64,000 nucleotides of DNA from JBFLYN01 sp040756655. Lineage in GTDB: Bacteria > Bacillota > Sulfobacillia > UBA8153. Below the pieces are notes generated by a model. The model saw nothing but the letters and a program-made list of their open reading frames with translations, had not been told where the DNA came from and made no database searches. Of this stretch, positions 1 through 7,957 are shown one piece after another. The stretch is from the NCBI GenBank assembly GCA_040756655.1, contig JBFLYN010000014.1:1-64000 (forward strand), given 5' to 3'. How positions within the stretch are numbered: the stretch's first letter is position 1; each line of letters starts with the position of its first letter. Both the position numbers and the translations under genes were made by a program.

Positions 1-121
1 GCGCACCCGCTCAGGGGGCATGTCGAGGGTCATGCGGAGTATCAACCGGGTTCAGATGTCAGTCACCTAAACTTTCCCAAAATACCGGATATGGCTTCTC
101 GACCCACAACCACTTGACAGA

Positions 122-468
122 CACCAGGCGAGGCGCCTGGTTGCCACGTCAACGCCCGGCGCCCCCGACCCACAGGATTCTTTCGACCTGGCATTTTGGC
201 TGGCTAAGACCGCCGTCAAGCTCCTGATGGGGGACGCGTATGCGGATATCGTGAAAACGGCGGCTGTCATCCGGGAGTCCGGTTTGGACTGGACCATAGT
301 CAGGCTTCCACTTCTAAGCAACGGTCCCAAGGTACCGTCAAGACCGGGTACCCGGGCGACGGAAAGATCAGGCTATCTTGGGTGGCGCGAAAAGACCTAG
401 CCGACCTCCTACTAGCTGAGGTTATCGAGTCCCGGTTCCCGCACCAGGGGCCGGTCATCAGCACCTGA
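122..468 (+). pseudogene. Frameshifted NAD(P)-binding oxidoreductase remnant (NmrA/SDR-like)
   Basis: Plus-strand reading shows the C-terminal half of an atypical short-chain dehydrogenase / NmrA-like NAD(P)-binding protein. One frame (122-331) carries ARRLVATSTPGAPDPQDS, a helix, then SGLDWTIVRLP and SNGPK. The continuation lies in another frame (331-468) as GTVKTGYPGDG, then WVARKDLADLLL, then a TGA at 466-468. The switch falls at about 328-333 in a run of G, and loss of one G would explain it. Upstream of about 122 the reading frame meets a stop and the expected N-terminal Rossmann motif is not recognisable, so the 5' end is lost or degenerate. It is the only sign of accessory, decaying DNA at this end. 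A sequencing error could mimic the frameshift but not the missing N-terminus. Family assignment is from motif memory. Confidence 0.7.
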
Positions 469-972
469 TTCCAGCCGGTGCATGCTCCACTGCTCATACC
501 TCGACCCGACACGCCAAACCCCCTAATCGCCGAAAGGACGCCCGGGCATGTGCACGCGCCTGTCCCGCGACCAGTGCACTCCTCCGGCTGTGGCCACCCG
601 CAGGGGTTCCGTCCCCGTCCCCATCCGCACCCAACGCCTCATCTGCGCGTTGCGTCGGCTCCTGCCTCCTTCCAGGCCGGGACACCCGGCCTGGGCCGGG
701 GCTGGCCGGCTCTCTCCTGTGCGTCCCGGCCACCAGCAACCGTTTTCGCCCCCGGCTGCTGACCCGCCGTACATTTTGTGGACACACGCCGGTAGGTGCG
801 ACGCAAACCGGGGAAATCAGCGCCGTAGCTCGTCCTGCGTCCAGTCTTTGAACGACCTGGTTCTTGGGGCCACGGCCCGGCTGGCTGGTAGCCCGTCCGG
901 TGGGTAGACATGGGGGCTTGAGACGTGCCGGTGACCCGCGCGTTGTCTTGCGGCATGCGGCGTGACTCCGGG
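469..972. other. Gene-free stretch beyond the flagellar operon
   Basis: About 500 bp between the oxidoreductase remnant and the last flagellar-operon gene. Several mutually overlapping GC-rich reading frames are open by composition only (Pro/Arg/Gly-rich, no credible ribosome binding site, no recognisable motif). A short dyad, GTGACT and AGTCAC, spans the stop region near 961-979, but no T-run follows, so I cannot place a terminator for the flagellar operon here. No RNA gene was recognised. Confidence 0.5.
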
Positions 973-1263
973 CTAGTCACCGCAGGTAACGTCCAGGAGG
1001 TTCCCCCGCTCTTTCTCCTGGTCCTTGCCTCTCCTCTCTCGGCGGGGATCCCGGTTCCGGGGCGACCGGCGGCCTTCCACCCGGTTCCCCAGGACCCTTC
1101 CGGCTTCCTGGACGGCCCGCAGGGCTCGCTCTGCCAGGCGCTTCTGTCCGGCCGCCACCTCCTGGGCCTGCACCTGCTCCTGCCCACTCTGCAGGCGCAA
1201 GCTGCGGCTGACCTCAGTGGACCTCGGCACTGTGGTCTGGAGGTCCACGGACTTCATGGACAT
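973..1263 (-). CDS. Small hydrophilic protein at the end of the flagellar operon
   Basis: 96-residue protein starting at the ATG of 1261-1263 with a well-placed GGGAGGAAAGG ribosome binding site. The N-terminus MSMKSVDLQ is followed by a short hydrophobic-polar segment and then a long Gln/Ala/Arg/Glu-rich, probably helical region that becomes very basic (RRSPRNRDPRRERRGK). There is no signal peptide or membrane segment. It follows the DUF342 gene by 13 bp, so it is probably co-transcribed as the last gene of the flagellar unit. Small proteins of this style occur beside DUF342/sigma genes in related Clostridia as far as I recall, but I know of no function. The C-terminal basic tail might bind nucleic acid or membrane phospholipid; that is only a guess. 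Confidence 0.6.
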   Translation of the reverse strand: MSMKSVDLQTTVPRSTEVSRSLRLQSGQEQVQAQEVAAGQKRLAERALRAVQEAGRVLGNRVEGRRSPRNRDPRRERRGKDQEKERGNLLDVTCGD

Positions 1264-1276
1264 GGTCCTTTCCTCC

Positions 1277-2668
1277 CTACTCCAGCGGGGTGCCGTGGTG
1301 AAGACGTACGTGCCGTCTAGTCTCTGACACCTGGATGGTGTGGGCCCCAACGGTAATCCTTACACCCGGGTAAACCAGGTCTGCCGCTACCAGGCCTTCC
1401 TGGTCTTCCTCCAGGGCAAGGTTGAGCTCCTGCATTTTGGCCTCGAGCACCTCGCGGCGCTGGTAGGCGGCGTGAAGTCGCTGGACCAGCCCCAGCAGGC
1501 GGGCCCGGGTGTCCGTGGTGAGAGCTGCGGACTCGACCTGCCCGCGCAAGTGCCAGACCTGCACCTCCAGGGCGGCGATTTCCCGCTGGCAGGCTTCCAG
1601 TTCAGCCGTGACCGCCCCCAAGTCGGTCCGGACCTGGGGAAGGACCCCCACCTGCACTTCGGTGGGGGTTGCCAGCGGCGACCCGATGGCCCGGGCCAGC
1701 ACCGCCTCCTTGGCGCGGATGCTGCCGCCGGCGATCATGCCCTTGCCGGTAAGTACCTCAACCCGCCCGGCCGCTTCTACCCGGCTGTGCAGCACTGACG
1801 AAGCGCGCAGGTGCCGGCCGCAGCTTACGTCGGCGTTTTCCACGAACCCGGCCCTGACATCACGAACCGCCGACACCCGGCCCCGGTTCCGACCCTGGAT
1901 GCCCCGGTCTACTAGGACGTCCTGGCCTGCTTCCAGCAGCAGTGCGGCGCTGGAGCCCCGGACGGAGATGTCTCCGCGGGCCTTGACGACAAAGCCCTGG
2001 CTTACGTCGCCCCGGACCTCCACCGTTCCTACGAAATCTACGTTCCCGGTTTGGAAATCCAGGTTCCCGTTGACGGTGAACAACGGCAGCACGCTCACTC
2101 GTCCGCCCGGCTCAAGCACCGGGTGGCCGTCGCCCAGGCTCAACAGCCTGGTACCCCCATCCACCAGGACGGTGTTCTTCCCGGCGGTCAAGGGCCGGTC
2201 CCGGCCCGGCGTACCGCTGACTACGGTTCCGTTTACCATGACCCCGGCAGCCCCCGGGCTGGCGGGGACCTTAACCGCCAGCACCTGTCCCTTTTGGACG
2301 TTTTCCACTGTTCCCAGTTCGTGGAAGTCCATGGTCCCGTTCCTGCGCTCGGAAGGGCGGGCACGCTTTTCCGCGTCAAAGGAGTAGATGATGCGGGCGT
2401 CGGTACCGGGTTTGGGCTTCTTCCCCTGGGCCACCTCCAGTGCCTGGCCATAGGGCCCTGATCTGATTATCGTCGCTACCAGCTCTTTGTTGATGCCAAA
2501 AGTCACACCCGCCTGCTTGAGTGCCCGCAGTCCGTCGGCTACGGATGGCCAGTGCCCGCCCCCAACCGGAGGAACCACTACCAGCGTGGCGCCATAGCCG
2601 CCGGCCGTGACCTGGACCTCCACCCGTCCGTCCTGGTCCGGAACCGTCTCCACCGGCACATCCTCCAC
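1277..2668 (-). CDS. FapA/DUF342 flagellar-assembly-type protein
   Basis: 463-residue DUF342 (FapA) family protein. The N-terminal part (about 1-170) carries the FapA domain with GTVENVQKGQVLAVK and GVMVNGTVV. The middle (about 180-330) is a repetitive beta-rich region of short V-x-G-D/V-x-G segments (NGNLDFQTGNVDFVGTVEV, GDISVRGSS), likely a beta-helix. The C-terminus is a coiled coil (about 340-430). Members sit beside flagellar sigma genes in Clostridia and related bacteria, and one homologue is needed for flagellar assembly; the molecular role is unknown. Start is taken as the GTG at 2668, 7 bp after the sigma gene, with only a G-rich Shine-Dalgarno; an internal GTG nine bases on is possible. 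Cytosolic, co-transcribed with the sigma factor. Confidence 0.82.
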   Translation of the reverse strand: MEDVPVETVPDQDGRVEVQVTAGGYGATLVVVPPVGGGHWPSVADGLRALKQAGVTFGINKELVATIIRSGPYGQALEVAQGKKPKPGTDARIIYSFDAEKRARPSERRNGTMDFHELGTVENVQKGQVLAVKVPASPGAAGVMVNGTVVSGTPGRDRPLTAGKNTVLVDGGTRLLSLGDGHPVLEPGGRVSVLPLFTVNGNLDFQTGNVDFVGTVEVRGDVSQGFVVKARGDISVRGSSAALLLEAGQDVLVDRGIQGRNRGRVSAVRDVRAGFVENADVSCGRHLRASSVLHSRVEAAGRVEVLTGKGMIAGGSIRAKEAVLARAIGSPLATPTEVQVGVLPQVRTDLGAVTAELEACQREIAALEVQVWHLRGQVESAALTTDTRARLLGLVQRLHAAYQRREVLEAKMQELNLALEEDQEGLVAADLVYPGVRITVGAHTIQVSETRRHVRLHHGTPLE

Positions 2669-2675
2669 CCCCCGG

Positions 2676-3458
2676 CTAGATCCCCAGCAGGTCGTCGCGA
2701 AACCTACCCAATCTCCCCCGTAGCCTGAGTATGGCCTTGGTGTGCAGCTGGGACACCCGTGAGGGAGTCACCCCCAGGACCTCGCCGATCTCACGGATGG
2801 TTAACCCCTCGTAGTAGTACAAGGCCACCACCGTGCGTTCCCGCTCCGGTAGCCGCTCGATGGCCTCAGCCAGCAGGCGCTGGGTCTCTTGGTCCTGCAG
2901 CTCCTTAACCGGGTCGCGAGCGTTCTGGTCGGCAATGGTTTCCGCCGTTCGTACTCGCCCGTCGCCGTCTTCAGCACCGAACCAGGCCTCCTCCAGCGAC
3001 AACAATGCGGCACCACCCACCTCTGCCACCCGGGCGTCGTACTGGGAAGGAGTCAGATTAAGGTACTCGGCCACTTCCCGGTCGGACGCCGCCCGCCCCA
3101 GGCGCATCTCCAGTAACGCAAAGGCTTGCTCTAGTTCCTTGCGCTTTTGCCTGACCGATGCCGGCACCCAGTCCAGGGCCCGGAGGCCATCGAGGATTGC
3201 CCCCCGGATGCGGGCCATGGCGTAGGTTTCAAATTTCACCCCTCGGGCTGGATCGAACTTCTCGATGGCGTCCATGAGACCGAAGATCCCGTAACTGTAG
3301 AGGTCATCAACCTCCACGTGTTTCGGCAGGCTGACCGCCAGGCGCCCGGCCACGTACTTGACCAGCGGAACGTAACGCAAGATCAGCGTTTCCCGTGATA
3401 CGCTGTCCTGGGTATGTTTGAATACCTGCCACAGATTCTGCTCTGGCAGACTGGCCAT
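2676..3458 (-). CDS. sigD: Flagellar sigma-28 family sigma factor
   Basis: 260-residue sigma factor of the FliA/SigD/WhiG type that directs RNA polymerase to late flagellar and motility promoters. It shows region 2 (YSYGIFGLMDAIEKFDP, then FETYAMARIRGAILDGLR), the linker/region 3 (DWVPASVRQKRKELEQ) and region 4 with a C-terminal helix-turn-helix (GLTIREIGEVLGVTPSRVSQ). The start is the ATG at 3456-3458, where the protein begins MASLPEQNLW after an AAGGGGGGGG ribosome binding site; longer open frame upstream is non-coding in character and overlaps the PilZ gene. It lies late in the flagellar operon as in Bacillus, so its level depends on read-through of the whole unit and thus on the c-di-GMP riboswitch at the front. 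No anti-sigma flgM gene is in this window. Confidence 0.93.
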   Translation of the reverse strand: MASLPEQNLWQVFKHTQDSVSRETLILRYVPLVKYVAGRLAVSLPKHVEVDDLYSYGIFGLMDAIEKFDPARGVKFETYAMARIRGAILDGLRALDWVPASVRQKRKELEQAFALLEMRLGRAASDREVAEYLNLTPSQYDARVAEVGGAALLSLEEAWFGAEDGDGRVRTAETIADQNARDPVKELQDQETQRLLAEAIERLPERERTVVALYYYEGLTIREIGEVLGVTPSRVSQLHTKAILRLRGRLGRFRDDLLGI

Positions 3459-3487
3459 GCCGGTCCCCCCCCTTTTGCCCACAATCT

Positions 3488-4135
3488 CTACATGAGCCCG
3501 CGCTTTCTGAGGTCTCGTTGGTCTTGAAATATGATCCCGATTAGGCGGTCGCGTTCTCTCTCCTCGATGCTCTGGAATTTCAGTGCGCATATCCAGCCCG
3601 CCTCCGGCCTCGGCCAGCACCGGAGGACCTGCCCGGTGACATAGAGCGGTCGCTCGGGCAGATCCAGTTCCAGCGCCAGCTCCGCGCCCACGGGCAGCGC
3701 CCCGGGGGTGTGGATGCTCACTCCCCCGCCTGAGATGTCCACGCTCTTGCTGGTGGTGCTCAGGTGCGCTTCCACTTCCTCTTCCCCGCCGTTCTCCCCC
3801 CCGTCCAACACTGCGTAACGCACCCGCACGCTCAGGGCATGGCGGACAAAGCGGCGGCGCTGGGTCCGCCCTAATTCCTCGCCACACTCTATCCAAAAGC
3901 CGGGCAATCGTCCCGCCTGCCTCCGGGTGGCTACGCCTGAGAAACCCACCATGCACTGGGACTGGACTATCACTACCTCAACGGCAGTTCCCACGGCGGG
4001 TCCCTCATGGGGTGCGCCGGCCACCAGGATTTCCCGGCCACACACATCCTGGACGAAGCTGGACAGGCTCTGTCCCCCTCCCCACTCTACCCGGCAGGCC
4101 TGCGGAGGTCGGACCGGCAAAGCCTGGGCCGTCAT
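3488..4135 (-). CDS. YcgR-type PilZ-domain c-di-GMP receptor
   Basis: 215-residue protein with an N-terminal YcgR-like beta domain (about 1-95) and a C-terminal PilZ domain (about 96-205). The c-di-GMP signature is present: an arginine cluster RRRFVRH (RxxxR) and, after an acidic insert, DISGGGVSI (D/NxSxxG). The family binds cyclic di-GMP and, in Bacillus and E. coli, slows the motor through MotA or FliG. Here it sits where Bacillus has the cheBAWCD genes, between flhG and the sigma factor. Its ATG overlaps the flhG stop (ATGA), so translation is probably coupled. An unusual acidic stretch (ENGGEEEVE) lies between the Arg motif and the DxSxxG motif. Cytosolic. It puts the c-di-GMP effector in the same transcript that a c-di-GMP riboswitch controls. 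Confidence 0.9.
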   Translation of the reverse strand: MTAQALPVRPPQACRVEWGGGQSLSSFVQDVCGREILVAGAPHEGPAVGTAVEVVIVQSQCMVGFSGVATRRQAGRLPGFWIECGEELGRTQRRRFVRHALSVRVRYAVLDGGENGGEEEVEAHLSTTSKSVDISGGGVSIHTPGALPVGAELALELDLPERPLYVTGQVLRCWPRPEAGWICALKFQSIEERERDRLIGIIFQDQRDLRKRGLM

Positions 4136-5007
4136 GGACGGCCCCTCCCCACGTGACCCACCAGGGCTCCCAGGTCACTGGGTACGGAGCCCTGCCCGGC
4201 TGCGTCCAGGCAACGGGCGATCGCCTCCAAGCACCGGGTGCTGGGCGCTTGGGGGTAAAGCTCCACCACGGGGTGCTGCTGCAGGATGGCCGCGTGCATC
4301 TCCGGGTCCTCCAACACAAACCCCAGTGGCGACGGCGACAGGTTGAGAAACCGCCGGCTCACCCGGCCAAGGCGCTCCAGGACCCGGGCCGCCTCTCTTG
4401 AGCTCTGGACGCGGTTGCACACCGTCCACACCAGGGCCGGGCGGTTATGCCTGGCAATGGCCTTGAGGGTAGCGTAGGCATCCGCGAGAGCGCTCGGCTC
4501 GGGCGTGGTGATCAGGAGTATCTCGTCGGCCGCGGCCATCATCGCCACCACTGCCCGGTGGAGCCCGGCCCCGGCATCCACAAGAGTAAGGGCAACCTGG
4601 GCCTGCAACTTCCCGAGAGCGCCCGCCAGGGCAGCCAACTCGCTCTCACCAAGATTGAGAAGCCTAAGGTCGCCAGACCCCCCGCCCACCAGGTGGAAGG
4701 GAAGGTCCGGTGGCGACCACGCCTGTCCCCAGGTCACGAGTTCTTCGATCCGGGAAGTAGGTGGTGCACCCAGGACGATGTCGGCATTGGCCATCCCCAG
4801 GTCGGCGTCGAACAGGGCCACCCGCCGGCTCCGGGCCAAGATGACCCCGAGGTTCACGGCCAGGGCCGTCTTCCCCACGCCACCCTTACCGCTCACCACT
4901 ACGATCACCCGTCCCCCCGAGGCACGGGTCACTCTGGACTGTTCTTCTTCCTGCAATCGCCGGACCAGTTCGCGCAGGGCAGCAGCCTGGTCTCTCAGGG
5001 TCTCCAC
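4132..5007 (-). CDS. flhG: MinD/ParA-like flagellar number regulator FlhG
   Basis: 291-residue P-loop ATPase of the MinD/FlhG family, which works with FlhF to set number and position of flagella. It has a deviant Walker A, SGKGGVGKTALAVNLG (about 36-50), switch I-like DADLGMANADIVLG and switch II-like LVDAGAGLH. An N-terminal helix (about 1-25, AAALRELVRRLQ) resembles the activator helix that stimulates FlhF GTPase. The GTG at 5007 is chosen as start; it overlaps the flhF end by 13 bp, and the GGGGAG just before it is close to the start, so the exact initiation codon is uncertain. It ends in an ATGA overlap with the PilZ gene. Confidence 0.9.
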   Translation of the reverse strand: METLRDQAAALRELVRRLQEEEQSRVTRASGGRVIVVVSGKGGVGKTALAVNLGVILARSRRVALFDADLGMANADIVLGAPPTSRIEELVTWGQAWSPPDLPFHLVGGGSGDLRLLNLGESELAALAGALGKLQAQVALTLVDAGAGLHRAVVAMMAAADEILLITTPEPSALADAYATLKAIARHNRPALVWTVCNRVQSSREAARVLERLGRVSRRFLNLSPSPLGFVLEDPEMHAAILQQHPVVELYPQAPSTRCLEAIARCLDAAGQGSVPSDLGALVGHVGRGRP

Positions 5008-5912
5008 CTCCCCATCAAGGCAGCCAGGATATGATCAGCCGTGGCCACCTCCAGATCATCAGGCACCAGTTGCCCGGTGGTGAGGTAACTGAGGGGCGCA
5101 CCTTCCATGGTAGCCAGGTCCAGCAGTCCCGAGGCGTCCAACGCTTCATCCACCTTGGCGGCCACCAAGCGGTTATACCCCAGCGGCCGGTAGGCGGAAA
5201 GAAGCGCTTGCAGTTCCTCAGATCGCGTGCTGACGCTGAGCAGAAGCATGGTAAAGTCGGGCCTGACCAGCGACAGCCCGGCGCCGGTCTCGTCCAGCTG
5301 TTGGCGCAGCTGGTTTCTGCCGGCCGTATCGATAAGGACCAGGTCGTAACCGGCATACCGGTCCACAGCCCTCTTTAGGGCCACCGGCCGTTCCACTACT
5401 TCCACAGGAACCCCCATGATGTCCGCATAGACCCGCAGTTGCTCTATGGCGCCCACCCGGTAAGTGTCGGTGGTGACCAAGGCCACGCGCCTCCCTTCCT
5501 TCAGGGCAAACCGGGCTGCAAGCTTGGCCACGGTGGTGGTTTTCCCCACCCCGGTGGGACCCACCAGGGCGCAGACGCTGGTCCGACCCGCCTCTAGGGT
5601 AAGGGGATAGCCGTCCCCGCACAGGGCTGCTACTGCCCGCACTACCCGGCTTTTCGCCGCACCGGCCGCATGGTGCCTGAAACGGGCCGGGACGTCCGGG
5701 CGGGTCGCCACACAGCGTGGTGCCGGCCCGGGGGCATGAGCCAGGAGCGCTTCCTCCAAGGCAGCCAGCACTTCGTACTTGCCCCTTCCCAGCCACCTCC
5801 ACATGCGTGCGGGGCTGCGGATCTCCAGGATGATGGCCTCCGGACCCAGGGTGCGGCGGACTTCCCGGGTCACCTCGGGCAGGCTCTTACCGCGGAACCT
5901 CTGCACGATCAC
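4995..5912 (-). CDS. flhF: Flagellar SRP-like GTPase FlhF
   Basis: 305-residue SRP-family GTPase that recruits early flagellar parts to the assembly site. Motifs: N-terminal basic B domain (MIVQRFRGKSLPEV, short, about 90 residues), GPTGVGKTTT (P-loop), DTYRVGA, DTAGRN and the closing TTGQLVPDDLEVA. It is shorter than Bacillus FlhF (about 366) because the B/linker region is trimmed. The GTG start at 5912 overlaps the flhA stop by four bases (GTGA), which implies coupled translation. It precedes its partner flhG. Confidence 0.93.
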   Translation of the reverse strand: MIVQRFRGKSLPEVTREVRRTLGPEAIILEIRSPARMWRWLGRGKYEVLAALEEALLAHAPGPAPRCVATRPDVPARFRHHAAGAAKSRVVRAVAALCGDGYPLTLEAGRTSVCALVGPTGVGKTTTVAKLAARFALKEGRRVALVTTDTYRVGAIEQLRVYADIMGVPVEVVERPVALKRAVDRYAGYDLVLIDTAGRNQLRQQLDETGAGLSLVRPDFTMLLLSVSTRSEELQALLSAYRPLGYNRLVAAKVDEALDASGLLDLATMEGAPLSYLTTGQLVPDDLEVATADHILAALMGRWRP

Positions 5913-7957
5913 CCGGCCCTCACCACCCCTACCGACTCAACCTGGGCCCGGGAGTCCAATTCGTCGTAGGATAGGACCACCAGTCGGGGTAACGCCCGCT
6001 CAAACAGGCGCTTTACGTAGTACCGGACCAGCGGGGAGCACAGGAGAATGGGCCAATGGCCCCGCCCCGTGACACCCTCCAATTCCCGGCCGAGGTTGGC
6101 CAGGAGCTCCTGAACCAGCCGGGCGTCGCCGGCCGGCCCGCGACCGTCCCGGATGGATGCCAGCAACCGATCCTCGACGGCCGGGTCCAGCACCACCACG
6201 GGGGTCCGCTTGCGATCCAGCCCATACTGGCGGGTTATGGACCGTGCCAGGGCCTGGCGGACGCTCTCCGTCATGGAGGCCAGGTCGCGGCTGTTTCGGG
6301 CCACATCCGCCAGGGCTTCGAAGATGGTAACCAGGTCGCGGATGGGCACGCCCTCGTGTAGTAGGTTTTGCAGTACCTTCTGGATCTCACCTAACGACAC
6401 CAGGCCCGGGGTCAGTTCCTCTACCAGGGCAGGGTGCTTTTCCTTGACCAGGTTGACCAGGTTTTGCACTTCCTGCCGGGTGAGGAGTTCGGGACCGTGC
6501 CGCTTGAGCAGCTCCGAAAGATGGGTGGCCAGCACGGCCGACGGCTCAACCACGGTGTAACCGGCCAGTTCTGCGTGAGGGCGCTCAGCTTCCGGGATCC
6601 AGCGAGCTGGCAGCCCGAAAGCCGGCTCGGTGGTTTCGATGCCCTGAACCACGTCGGACACAGAACCAGGGTCCATGGCCAGGAGGTGGCCGGGCAAAAG
6701 CTGCCCGCTCCCCACCTCCACCCCGCGGAGCTTGATGACGTACGACGATGGCTCCAGGCGCCCGATGTTGTCCCGCACCCGGATGGGAGGGACCACCACC
6801 CCCAGTTCCAGGGCGAGCTGGCGCCGGATCATGACCACTCGCTCCAGGAGGTCTCCGCCCTGGCTGGCGTCGGCCAGGTTGAGGAGATTTAGCCCCAGTT
6901 CTATTTCCAGCGGGTCTACCTGGACCAGCTCCAGTACACTTTCGGGCCGCCGCACTGCTTCCATTTCCTGTTCCCGCTCTAGCCGCTCCTTCTCCACCCC
7001 GGCCTGACGCTGCCGGGCGGCAGTCTTGCGTGCCATGAATAACAGCGCCAGCGCCAGCGCTCCAAAGGGCAGTGTGGGCAGCCCCGGGACCAGGGCCAGG
7101 GCAGCCAGTACCCCCCCGGCCAAGTACAGCACCTTGGGCTCTCCCAGCACTTGCCCCAACATATCCGCGCCCAGGCTGCCGGTGCTGGCAGCCCGGGTGA
7201 CCATGATGCCGGTGGCCGTAGAGATCACCAGGGCCGGCAGCTGGCTTACCAGCCCGTCACCCACAGTGAGGAGTGCATAGTTATCCCAGGCACCCGCCAG
7301 GTCCATGCCCCTTTGCAGCATTCCTGTGAGCACGCCGCCGAACAGGTTGATAATGGTAATGATAAGACCAGCGATGGCATCGCCCTTTACGAACTTGGAA
7401 GCACCATCCATGGCGCCGTAGAAGTCGGCTTCGCGTTCGATCTCTTGGCGGCGCTTCCTGGCTTCGTCTTCAGTCAGGAGGCCGGCGTTGAGGTCAGCGT
7501 CGATGCTCATCTGCTTGCCGGGCATGGCGTCCAGGGTGAAGCGGGCCGCCACCTCGGCCACGCGCTCGGCACCGCGGGTGATGACGGCAAACTGGATGAC
7601 TACCAGGATCAAGAACACCACGAACCCTACCACCGGGTTTCCACCCACCACGAACTGTCCGAAAGCAGCGATGACCCGTCCTGCGAACCCATTGAGCAGG
7701 ATGAGCCGGGTAGAGGACACGTTCAGAGCCAGCCGGAACAGGGTGGCCACCAGCAGCAGGGCTGGGAAGATGCTGAACTCCAGCGGCTGGCCGGCGTACA
7801 TGGTGACCAGGAGTATGGTCACGGCCAAGGCCAAGTTCAGCGCCAAGAGCAGGTCCAACAGGAGCCAGGGCAGTGGCACCACCATCATCACCACCACGGT
7901 GATGATGGCTAGCGGAACCAAGAATTCAGGATGCCAGGGTCGGGCAGTCCGGTTCAT
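5909..7957 (-). CDS. flhA: Flagellar type III export gate protein FlhA
   Basis: 682-residue FlhA, the large export-gate subunit. About eight transmembrane helices fill the first 320 residues, with the conserved cytoplasmic FHIPEP-family loop (RFTLDAMPGKQMSIDADLNA) and the following EREADFYGAMDGASKFVKGD segment. The C-terminal cytoplasmic domain (about 345-680) docks chaperone-substrate complexes. Full length for the family. ATG at 7955-7957 overlaps the flhB stop (ATGA). Confidence 0.97.
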   Translation of the reverse strand: MNRTARPWHPEFLVPLAIITVVVMMVVPLPWLLLDLLLALNLALAVTILLVTMYAGQPLEFSIFPALLLVATLFRLALNVSSTRLILLNGFAGRVIAAFGQFVVGGNPVVGFVVFLILVVIQFAVITRGAERVAEVAARFTLDAMPGKQMSIDADLNAGLLTEDEARKRRQEIEREADFYGAMDGASKFVKGDAIAGLIITIINLFGGVLTGMLQRGMDLAGAWDNYALLTVGDGLVSQLPALVISTATGIMVTRAASTGSLGADMLGQVLGEPKVLYLAGGVLAALALVPGLPTLPFGALALALLFMARKTAARQRQAGVEKERLEREQEMEAVRRPESVLELVQVDPLEIELGLNLLNLADASQGGDLLERVVMIRRQLALELGVVVPPIRVRDNIGRLEPSSYVIKLRGVEVGSGQLLPGHLLAMDPGSVSDVVQGIETTEPAFGLPARWIPEAERPHAELAGYTVVEPSAVLATHLSELLKRHGPELLTRQEVQNLVNLVKEKHPALVEELTPGLVSLGEIQKVLQNLLHEGVPIRDLVTIFEALADVARNSRDLASMTESVRQALARSITRQYGLDRKRTPVVVLDPAVEDRLLASIRDGRGPAGDARLVQELLANLGRELEGVTGRGHWPILLCSPLVRYYVKRLFERALPRLVVLSYDELDSRAQVESVGVVRAG

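Noticed and set aside
639..1187. A 182-codon minus-strand frame near the left end.
   Set aside because: It overlaps the better supported 973-1263 gene in another frame, has no ribosome binding site and shows no recognisable motif.
2676..3956. A longer sigma-factor start that would add about 165 residues.
   Set aside because: The extra part is Arg/Gly/Pro-rich frame-shadow of the PilZ gene; the ATG at 3458 has a ribosome binding site and the expected FliA N-terminus.
7850..7912. A poly-histidine run in a plus-strand frame (HHHHHHH-GDDG) opposite the flhA N-terminus.
   Set aside because: It is the complement of FlhA membrane-helix codons (Val/Met/Ile), not a metal-binding protein.
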